Assembly (NCBI GenBank): GCA_015058265.1
Contig: SVCR01000058.1
Location: forward strand, 1 to 8,572
Source: Clostridiales bacterium
GTDB taxonomy: Bacteria; Bacillota_A; Clostridia; Peptostreptococcales; Anaerovoracaceae
Direction of reading: 5' to 3'
Length of the DNA: 8,572 nucleotides
A program made the translations under genes and the position numbers. Shown piece after piece: positions 1-4,661 of the stretch. The notes below the pieces were generated by a model, which saw only the letters and a list, made by a program, of their open reading frames with translations, made no database searches and had not been told where the DNA came from. Position 1 is the stretch's first letter. Every line of letters begins with the position of its first letter.

Positions 1-1409
1 AAATGAACCGCAAGCTCCTGGAATGGCAGGCAACTCCGGACAGCGAGGAAGCACTTGCAACGATCCCTGTCCTCGATATCAAGGACATCAAGGACACTCC
101 TGAACTCATCGGGACAGATGTCGGTGAGTCAGAAGGAATACGTGTGATCTACCATCCGGTCGCTACCAACGGGATAGTCTATATCAACGCTTACTTCCCT
201 GTTTCAGATCTCAAATATGAAGAACTGCCTGCCGCGGCGCTGATCACTGAATTCTACAAGGATCTGCCGACAGAAAACTATTCTGTCACCGAGCTCCAGA
301 ATGAGCTCAGAATGTATGTCGGTTCGATGTCATTCGGCATAGATATAATCGCCAAGGATGATGATAACAATGTATGCAGACCTTGCCTCAGGGCGCGCGC
401 ATCTGTCCTTAAAGAGAACCTCAGCCACGCGGAAGACCTCCTCATCGAGATCATGACACGTACGAGATTCGATGATAAAGCTCTTATGAAGGAGTTGATA
501 ACTCAGATCGATGAGGAAGGCAAGCGCTATGCTGTCTCCTCCGGTCACAGGCTCGCAGTCAGCGCAGCAAGATCGCACTATTCATCAAGAGATGCAGCGG
601 GCGAAGCTGTCAACGGCATCACTTTCATACGCTATATGCACGATATGAGCTCCGAATTCGACAACAGGATCGAAGACTTCTGTTCGTTCGCACGTGATCT
701 GATCTCCCGCTCGGTAGTCAAGAACGGCGCGGTCATCAGCGTCACAGCATCTGAACCGGCTGATATCTCCGGGCTGACCGCTATGATCCCTAAAGGGTCC
801 GATCGACCTGAATTCGTATCATACAAGACAACGCTTCCTGAGAAGCTCGGTATACAGATCCCTGCATCGGTTTCTCACTCAGTGATCGCATATGATCTGA
901 ATGAGCTTAACATGCGTCCTCAGGGCAGCGTTGCCGTTGCAGCCAATATACTGTCGCTTGCATACCTGTGGAATGAGATCAGGGTCAAAGGCGGCGCATA
1001 CGGTGCCAACGTGTCTGCCAATCGCTCAGGCAGCCTGATCTGCTATTCATTCAGGGATCCGACACCGGCACGTTCTGTCAGAACATACAGAGGAATTCCG
1101 GAATTCCTCTCCGCAGTTACTGACGATCCTGGTTTCGTTCCTGACGGCTTCATAATATCGACCGTCGCTACGACCGAACCTCTCATCTCACCTGCCGCCA
1201 GAGGAAGAGCTGCTGATGATTTCTGGTTCTCAGGCTTCAGTGATGAAGACCGCATACGGATAAGGAGAGAGATCCTGAATACCGGGATCAACGATCTGAA
1301 GTTCTGGATCGAGCCGTTCAGAGAAGCGACCGAAAACGGATGCATATGTGTGATCGGTCCTGCATCTGCGCTTCAGACATGCCCTGATCTGGAGATCATA
1401 AATGCCTGA
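1..1409 (+). CDS. M16C (PreP/insulinase-family) metallopeptidase, C-terminal half, 5' end outside window
   Basis: This is the C-terminal half of a presequence-protease-like M16C peptidase, a zinc enzyme that degrades unfolded peptides in a closed two-half chamber. Counting from the ATG at position 3, residues 7-20 (EWQATPDSEEALAT) match the segment joining the two halves of PreP enzymes. LWNEIRVKGGAYGA at about 322-335 and FRDPTP at about 350-355 are typical of the inactive C-terminal half, which completes the chamber. The zinc motif (HXXEH) belongs to the N-terminal half and is not in view. The family is usually about 970 residues and only 468 are present, so the ATG at position 3 is almost certainly an internal methionine and the frame should stay open to the left. 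The gene ends in TGA at 1407-1409 and faces the next gene convergently across a shared hairpin. No signal peptide or membrane segment is visible in this part. The family call is secure; the natural substrate is unknown. Confidence 0.92.
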   Translation, partial: MNRKLLEWQATPDSEEALATIPVLDIKDIKDTPELIGTDVGESEGIRVIYHPVATNGIVYINAYFPVSDLKYEELPAAALITEFYKDLPTENYSVTELQNELRMYVGSMSFGIDIIAKDDDNNVCRPCLRARASVLKENLSHAEDLLIEIMTRTRFDDKALMKELITQIDEEGKRYAVSSGHRLAVSAARSHYSSRDAAGEAVNGITFIRYMHDMSSEFDNRIEDFCSFARDLISRSVVKNGAVISVTASEPADISGLTAMIPKGSDRPEFVSYKTTLPEKLGIQIPASVSHSVIAYDLNELNMRPQGSVAVAANILSLAYLWNEIRVKGGAYGANVSANRSGSLICYSFRDPTPARSVRTYRGIPEFLSAVTDDPGFVPDGFIISTVATTEPLISPAARGRAADDFWFSGFSDEDRIRIRREILNTGINDLKFWIEPFREATENGCICVIGPASALQTCPDLEIINA

Positions 1410-1477
1410 TCATTCTGCATGATCGTATATGCCAAAGCTTACGTTCCTCATTCAGAGCAATTGTCTAAAGCAATTTG

Positions 1478-1538
1478 AATCAACAACAAATGAAGGAGCT
1501 CACATGACCGTTCATGGCCATGTGAGCTCCTGTTGATT
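1478..1538. terminator. Bidirectional terminator hairpin between convergent genes
   Basis: A perfect 12-bp stem, GGAGCTCACATG (1495-1506) with CATGTGAGCTCC (1519-1530), has a 12-base loop. On the minus strand it is followed by a T-rich run (TTCATTTGTTGTTG), and on the plus strand by TGTTGATTGTGTC, which is a weaker tail. It lies 85 bases after the peptidase stop and 71 bases after the stop of the convergent double-cubane gene. It probably serves both, and better for the minus strand. AATCAACA (1478-1485) can also pair with TGTTGATT (1531-1538), extending the stem across a 9-base bulge. Confidence 0.75.
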
Positions 1539-1600
1539 GTGTCATTAAAGCCGATTGCGTCAGATCATACTCTCTTGAGCTGTCTGCACCGCCTTAACTA

Positions 1601-2752
1601 TTAGAGCATCTCGATGAATGCTGCGATTCTTGTGTTGAGCTGTGCAACGTCTGCTGTTGAGTAATCTGTTTCAACTGCGAAATAAGGAACCTTCTTCTCC
1701 TCTGTGCAGAACTTTTCGATCGACTTGCTCTCAACATTGTATGTATGGCAAGCCTGAAGTGTCATCTCAAGAACTCCGTCAGCCTTGTACTCATCGATAG
1801 TTCTTCCGAGCAGATCATATCTGTTAGGGTTAGGTGTCATGACAGAGCAGCCGATCTGGAGATATCTGTAAGCAACTGCTTCCCAGATGTCCTCAGCATC
1901 CTCATCAATGAGTCTGTCGTACTGCTTAGCTCCAACGCAGTTCTCCATAGCAACTACAACGCCGCCATTGTCCTCGATAGCCTTAATTACCTTCTCTGTA
2001 ACTCCGCCGATAGGACATCCTGTTACTACGATACGAGGTCTCTTGTCGAGCTTCTTGCCTTCTGCGAACTCTTTCTCGATCTTTTCCTTGACATCCTTCA
2101 TCTCTCCAGGGATGGTTGTGTGATCGAATTTGAATCCGCTGCCGTAGAGAACGTGGAACATATCAAGTCCGCTTACAGGGCACGGATCATTCTTCATTGT
2201 ATCGATGAGTTCCTTCTTAGCTCTTCTGATGTCATTCTCGAGCTTAACAGCCTTGCGCATGTCGTCATCAGTGATGGTGACCTCGAATTTTTCCTCAATA
2301 TATGCTTTGAGTCTGAGAAGCTCTGCCTTGTACAGCTCGAGTCCCTTCTCGCTCTGCGAATTAGGAAGATCCATTACGAATACATCCTTGAAATCGCTCA
2401 TCAGCTCATACATTTTCTTCTTGCCGTCGCAAGTGTTCTCGCCGATGACTATATCACTGAAATAGAAGAACGGGCACTTATCTGCCTTTGCAAAGCCATA
2501 GCTGGATTTGATGAGCGGGCAGAGATTAGCCGGAAGATCCTTCTCTGCTACAGGGATGGTCTCTCCGGATGTTGAGCAAAGTCCGACTGTTGCAGCTCCT
2601 GCTGCGATCGCGAGCTCCTGAGGGAAATATGTGCAATATGATCCGATCACAGGGATCCCCTGATCCTTGACCTTTTTAACATTTACGAACGCATTTCTTC
2701 TCGCTTCTGCAAATTCCTCAAATACCGCCGGCAGTTCTCTGATAAGTTCCAT
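1601..2752 (-). CDS. Double-cubane-cluster / 2-hydroxyacyl-CoA dehydratase-family protein (HgdB/YjiM-like)
   Basis: A 383-residue protein of the family that includes the subunits of 2-hydroxyacyl-CoA dehydratases, the related benzoyl-CoA reductase subunits, and the stand-alone double-cubane-cluster proteins (YjiM-like). These are cytoplasmic iron-sulfur proteins that receive very low-potential electrons from an ATP-driven activator. Seen in the sequence: cysteines at about 40 (GSYCTYFP), 59, 78 (NLCPLIKSS), 93 (DKCPFF), 108 (ENTCDGKKK), 246 (VTGCPIGG), 272 ([11 protein letters not shown]), 302 and 335 (LQACHTYN), and a helical, Lys/Glu-rich middle (about 140-235). The length and the early [14 protein letters not shown] segment fit the single-subunit YjiM type better than a dehydratase alpha or beta subunit. 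The ATG is preceded by AAGGAG (2759-2764) with a 6-base spacer, and the stop is TAA at 1601-1603. No activator ATPase or partner subunit lies within the window, so it appears to be a single-gene unit. The physiological substrate is unknown; a dehydratase subunit is the main alternative. Confidence 0.85.
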   Translation of the reverse strand: MELIRELPAVFEEFAEARRNAFVNVKKVKDQGIPVIGSYCTYFPQELAIAAGAATVGLCSTSGETIPVAEKDLPANLCPLIKSSYGFAKADKCPFFYFSDIVIGENTCDGKKKMYELMSDFKDVFVMDLPNSQSEKGLELYKAELLRLKAYIEEKFEVTITDDDMRKAVKLENDIRRAKKELIDTMKNDPCPVSGLDMFHVLYGSGFKFDHTTIPGEMKDVKEKIEKEFAEGKKLDKRPRIVVTGCPIGGVTEKVIKAIEDNGGVVVAMENCVGAKQYDRLIDEDAEDIWEAVAYRYLQIGCSVMTPNPNRYDLLGRTIDEYKADGVLEMTLQACHTYNVESKSIEKFCTEEKKVPYFAVETDYSTADVAQLNTRIAAFIEML

Positions 2753-2851
2753 TTCTTTCTCCTTCTTCTTACATTATTACTTTTATCGGAATAGATTCTT
2801 TCGGTCTGAATCCAATCGTATACTGTTCGGGAAGAATCCCCTTAAATGTAG

Positions 2852-2880
2852 ATTTTATATCTCCGCGGCGACAATATCAA
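2852..2880 (-). promoter_or_regulatory. Promoter of the double-cubane-cluster gene
   Basis: Read on the minus strand, TTGATA (2875-2880) is followed after exactly 17 bases by TAAAAT (2852-2857), a near-consensus vegetative sigma promoter. The expected start near 2846 gives a leader of about 93 bases before the ATG at 2752. No convincing riboswitch or strong hairpin was seen in that leader. Confidence 0.7.
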
Positions 2881-2981
2881 ATTCATTCTATTTATATAGC
2901 TGCTCTGTGATACATCCTGTTGCTGATCAAAGCATCCGCCTGCCATTAGCTTTACTAATACCGGATATGCAGAATTCCCAT

Positions 2982-3010
2982 TTTACATTATCCCAAAACA
3001 GTGTTAATTT
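2982..3010 (+). promoter_or_regulatory. Probable promoter of the 26-codon small gene
   Basis: TTTACA (2982-2987) is separated by 17 bases from TAATTT (3005-3010), and a TG one base upstream of the -10 (3002-3003) makes an extended -10. The -10 itself matches only half of the consensus. The expected start near 3017 would give a leader of about 73 bases. The rest of the 337-base stretch 2753-3089 holds the divergent promoter at 2852-2880, the hairpin at 3030-3048 and no supportable gene. Confidence 0.45.
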
Positions 3011-3018
3011 ATTGTCAG

Positions 3019-3048
3019 AGAGAAAAAGAGCGCCAAACAACAAGGCGC
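3019..3048 (-). terminator. Possible minus-strand terminator (short GC hairpin plus T-rich tail)
   Basis: On the minus strand GCGCC (3044-3048) and GGCGC (3030-3034) form a 5-bp all-GC stem with a 9-base loop, followed at once by TCTTTTTCTCTCT (3029 downwards). It could stop read-through from the LysR gene, or end an antisense RNA across the small gene. In the plus-strand transcript the same bases make a hairpin in the leader of the small gene. The stem is short, so confidence is moderate. Confidence 0.45.
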
Positions 3049-3076
3049 AGAAAGAACAAACAAATTGATTTATTAT

Positions 3077-3083
3077 AGGAGGT
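3077..3083 (+). promoter_or_regulatory. Full-consensus Shine-Dalgarno of the small gene
   Basis: AGGAGGT at 3077-3083 sits 6 bases before the ATG at 3090. This is a near-perfect complement to the 16S rRNA tail, at good spacing. It is as strong as, or stronger than, the sites of the large genes in the window, and it is the main reason for calling so short a reading frame. Confidence 0.8.
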
Positions 3084-3089
3084 AACACT

Positions 3090-3170
3090 ATGTCACTCGC
3101 AATCGGAATCATCGTTGCATCAGCAATCATCACTTACATCTTTGAGAAGAATGCACCAGACGTACTCTAA
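3090..3170 (+). CDS. 26-residue single-span membrane peptide, unknown function
   Basis: A 26-codon frame from ATG (3090) to TAA (3168-3170), too short for usual gene finders. The product begins MSLAIGIIVASAIITYIF, an uninterrupted hydrophobic stretch long enough to cross or embed in a membrane. It ends in the short polar tail EKNAPDVL, with one lysine and two acidic residues. Support comes from the full AGGAGGT site 6 bases upstream, a plausible own promoter (2982-3010), and a strong terminator 42 bases after the stop. The unit is monocistronic and lies between two minus-strand genes. I do not recognise the family. Possibilities are a small accessory subunit of a membrane complex or transporter, a type I toxin-like peptide (a candidate antisense promoter and terminator flank it), or a decoy for a small RNA. 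None is shown by the sequence. Translation is well supported; function is open. Confidence 0.7.
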   Translation: MSLAIGIIVASAIITYIFEKNAPDVL

Positions 3171-3194
3171 TAGTTGATTTACATATCTGATCAA
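3167..3194 (-). promoter_or_regulatory. Weak candidate antisense promoter over the small gene
   Basis: Read on the minus strand, TTGATC (3189-3194) is followed after 16 bases by TATTAG (3167-3172), each matching four of six consensus bases. An RNA starting near 3160 would cover nearly all of the 26-codon frame and its ribosome binding site, and would meet the minus-strand terminator at 3019-3048. Sites of this quality also arise by chance. Confidence 0.25.
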
Positions 3195-3211
3195 TTGTGA
3201 TGAACAACGAA

Positions 3212-3254
3212 GAGCCGGCAGTCTATTATGAACTGCCGGCTCGCTCTATTTTTA
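3212..3254. terminator. Strong intrinsic terminator, small gene (+), possibly shared with LysR gene (-)
   Basis: A perfect 11-bp stem, GAGCCGGCAGT (3212-3222) with ACTGCCGGCTC (3232-3242), has a 9-base loop. It is followed on the plus strand by GCTCTATTTTTA. On the minus strand the tail is TCTTCGTTGTTC, which is less T-rich. The T-tract overlaps the TAA of the convergent LysR gene (3252-3254). It is a clear end for the short plus-strand transcript and may also stop the regulator transcript. Confidence 0.85.
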
Positions 3255-4151
3255 TCGTCTGGTTGTTTCTTCAGGGATCGCTTTCTTGATCCTCTCTCTT
3301 ATGAACTTTATTACAAATCGGGTGAGCGGACCTGCATCTTCGCGCGATTTTATCCCTATTCCAAGCGTTCTGTATGCTTTGGGTTCCAGAACCCGCGTCT
3401 CATATTCGCCCGGAAATTCCCTGATAGTCATTTCCGGCAGGATCGCAAGTCCCAATCCTCTCTGGACCATCGACAATACAGCAAAATCGTCTCTTGAATA
3501 GTACTTCACCTCCGGGGTGAATCCGGCCCGCTCCAGAACATTGTGAGGATCTTTGTCATAGCTTTTATATGTCATGATAAACGGATAATCCTTGAGCTCT
3601 TCTGCCGGAACACTGTCAAACCGGGTCAGATCGTGCCGAGCCGGCAGAGCCAGCAGCATCGGATCCTCAAGGACCGGTATGAACTCTATATTTCCCTTCC
3701 CTTCAGGATCACTCATCAACGCTATATCGATAGATCCATCTGTAAGTCCTCTTATCATTTCGTCATGTCCCAGCTCCTCAATACGGAATACTACTTCCGG
3801 ATAATTGTTCTGGAAATACTCCAGTATCTGCGGCACCCAGAAAACAGAGGTGCTCACGAATGTCCCGATCCTGATCGTTCCTCTGTGCAGCCCCTGGATC
3901 TCTGCCATTTCCTGCTCCAGCTTCTCTTCACTGCTTATCAGCTGTCTCATTGCGGGTATCAGCATCTTGGCTTCATTGGTCGGCTCAACACCTCTGTTTG
4001 TTTTTACTAAAACCGGAAAACCCGCTTCCTCTTCAAAAGCCTTCACGATCTGTGTCAGATATGACTGGGTATACCCAAGCTGCTGACCGGCTTTGGTCAG
4101 GCTCCCGCAATCTATTGCAGTAAGGATTATTCTGATTCTCTGTGTATTCAA
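3252..4151 (-). CDS. LysR-type transcriptional regulator
   Basis: A 299-residue LysR-family regulator of normal length. Residues 1-60 form the winged helix-turn-helix; the recognition part is about 17-44, with SLTKAGQQLGYTQSYLTQIV visible, and RGVEPTNEA marks the wing. A linker helix (about 63-88) leads to the effector domain from about 91 (GTIRIGTFVSTSVFWVPQIL), with ALMSDP and GLGLAILPEM as typical family segments. The start is TTG at 4149-4151 and the protein begins NTQRIRI. An AAGGGGG tract (about 4162-4168) lies 10 bases upstream, and the nearby upstream ATG (in CATATG) meets a stop in its own frame, so TTG is the best start. The gene is divergent from the AGCS symporter, and a LysR-type dyad lies in the shared region. 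It probably regulates itself and may control the symporter. Its ligand cannot be read from the sequence. Confidence 0.93.
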   Translation of the reverse strand: MNTQRIRIILTAIDCGSLTKAGQQLGYTQSYLTQIVKAFEEEAGFPVLVKTNRGVEPTNEAKMLIPAMRQLISSEEKLEQEMAEIQGLHRGTIRIGTFVSTSVFWVPQILEYFQNNYPEVVFRIEELGHDEMIRGLTDGSIDIALMSDPEGKGNIEFIPVLEDPMLLALPARHDLTRFDSVPAEELKDYPFIMTYKSYDKDPHNVLERAGFTPEVKYYSRDDFAVLSMVQRGLGLAILPEMTIREFPGEYETRVLEPKAYRTLGIGIKSREDAGPLTRFVIKFIRERIKKAIPEETTRR

Positions 4152-4206
4152 CTGTGTAGAACCCCCTTCTTAGGCATATGAAAAAGAAACAGCATCACTG
4201 AATCCT

Positions 4207-4235
4207 TTTGTATTTTTGTAATACATAGTAGTCAA
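4207..4235 (-). promoter_or_regulatory. Promoter of the LysR-type regulator
   Basis: On the minus strand TTGACT (4230-4235) is followed after 17 bases by TACAAA (4207-4212). The expected start is near 4200, giving a leader of about 48 bases before the TTG start codon. The LysR-type dyad at 4209-4225 overlaps the -10 and spacer, as expected for negative autoregulation. Confidence 0.6.
4209..4225. promoter_or_regulatory. LysR-type operator dyad (T-N11-A) with a downstream half-site
   Basis: TGTATT-TTTGT-AATACA at 4209-4225 is a perfect 6-bp inverted repeat with a 5-base centre and the T-N11-A form preferred by LysR regulators. AATACA occurs again at 4253-4258, 33 bases (about three helical turns) away, within a second weak dyad (CATT...AATG, 4248-4262). 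This resembles a high-affinity recognition site plus an activation half-site. The dyad centre lies about 64 bases upstream of the inferred symporter start near 4281. Binding by the adjacent regulator is inferred. Confidence 0.55.
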
Positions 4236-4268
4236 AAGTTTAACAAACATTGAATACAAATGCAAATT

Positions 4269-4274
4269 TATGAT
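4269..4274 (+). promoter_or_regulatory. Candidate -10 element of the riboswitch/symporter transcript
   Basis: TATGAT at 4269-4274 matches the -10 consensus in five of six positions, but the -35 position (AACATT) is poor. This fits a promoter that needs an activator, here plausibly the divergent LysR regulator. A start near 4281 would leave about 20-30 bases of leader before the first aptamer. This was chosen because it lies just upstream of the riboswitch and is not proven. Confidence 0.4.
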
Positions 4275-4299
4275 AGTTTACTGGTGCAAGTTAATTATT

Positions 4300-4505
4300 C
4301 GGATGAAGCACTTACGGAAAGACTGGACGGTTGACAACTGCTGATCACCGCATCTGCCACAGTCAACGAGCCGGCACCGAAGAAGAAAGTATCTGTTTTC
4401 ATCAGTTCAGATACGAAGCTTTCAGGTAAACATACGCAGTGTGGACGAGGCTCTGGAGAGAACCGGCTTTTCGGTCACCGAAGAAGTAATACTTTCAGGT
4501 AGCAA
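4300..4505 (+). ncRNA. Glycine riboswitch, two-aptamer layout with reduced second aptamer
   Basis: A glycine-sensing leader RNA recognised by its conserved core, present twice. Aptamer I: GGAAAGAC (4316-4323), P2 bases CTGG/CCGG (4323-4326, 4371-4374) with an inner GTTGAC/GTCAAC stem (4330-4335, 4362-4367), CACCGAAG (4375-4382), P3b GTATCTG/CAGATAC (4389-4395, 4408-4414) and CTTTCAGGTAA (4419-4429). GAAAG (4317-4321) pairs with CTTTC, and TTAC/GTAA extends P1. The linker GGACGAGGCTCT (4443-4454) looks like the usual linker of tandem glycine switches. Aptamer II: GGAGAGAA (4455-4462), ACCG/CGGT (4462-4465, 4472-4475), CACCGAAG (4476-4483) and CTTTCAGGT (4492-4500). Only 8 bases separate CACCGAAG from CTTTC in aptamer II, so its P3 arm is essentially absent. 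The class is linked to glycine cleavage and AGCS symporter genes, which fits the gene downstream. Whether glycine turns expression on or off cannot be read directly. Confidence 0.92.
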
Positions 4506-4509
4506 GAAC

Positions 4510-4557
4510 AGGGAATATGATGCTGTTATTTAGCATTCATATTCCCTTTTTGTTTTT
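4510..4557 (+). terminator. Intrinsic terminator, expression platform of the glycine riboswitch
   Basis: AGGGAATATGATGC (4510-4523) pairs with GCATTCATATTCCCT (4533-4547) with one bulged base and a 9-base loop, followed by TTTTTGTTTTT (4547-4557). It lies just 3' of aptamer II and about 105 bases before the symporter start codon, so it is the expected control point. P1 of aptamer II appears to end near 4503 and does not clearly overlap the terminator stem. The competing antiterminator is not obvious; AACAG (4507-4511) with CTGTT (4523-4527) is a weak candidate. Confidence 0.88.
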
Positions 4558-4561
4558 CTCC

Positions 4562-4587
4562 GCAGAGATACCCCCTAATATCTCTGC
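4562..4587 (+). other. Perfect hairpin in the symporter leader downstream of the terminator
   Basis: GCAGAGATA (4562-4570) and TATCTCTGC (4579-4587) form a 9-bp perfect stem with the loop CCCCCTAA. No T-run follows, so it is not an intrinsic terminator. It lies 74 bases before the start codon in the read-through transcript and could stabilise the 5' end of processed mRNA or take part in switching. No function is established. Confidence 0.5.
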
Positions 4588-4661
4588 TCTGTCTGTAGCG
4601 TTAACTGCGCATGATCGTAAATTGCTGCTCCGAATACACTCAGAACCATAAGGAGCAACAC

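Noticed and set aside
1745..2575. Long plus-strand frame (276 codons) opposite the double-cubane gene.
   Set aside because: It is a shadow of a clearly conserved iron-sulfur protein on the other strand, with no ribosome site and no recognisable motif.
2667..3068. 133-codon plus-strand frame spanning the start of the double-cubane gene and its promoter region.
   Set aside because: It crosses the promoter and the divergent gene start, is rich in Ser/Phe as expected from antisense and AT-rich DNA, and lacks a ribosome site.
2927..3133. 68-codon minus-strand frame with a hydrophobic middle, overlapping the small peptide gene.
   Set aside because: It starts at GTG without a ribosome site, lies across the minus-strand hairpin, and its composition looks like the antisense of noncoding and small-gene sequence.
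4301..4533. Coding-like translation in two frames (for example KKKVSVFISSD, then VDEALERTGFSVTEE and REYDAVI before a stop), at first sight a frameshifted pseudogene.
   Set aside because: The same bases carry the duplicated glycine-riboswitch core (GGARAGA, CACCGAAG, CTTTCAGGT) with matching stems and a terminator. The apparent peptide needs a frameshift and an in-frame stop, and matches no family.
4611..4661. Upstream in-frame ATG that would add 17 residues (MIVNCCSEYTQNHKEQH) to the symporter.
   Set aside because: It has no ribosome binding site and the added residues are not typical of the family, while the ATG at 4662 has AAGGAG at 6 bases.
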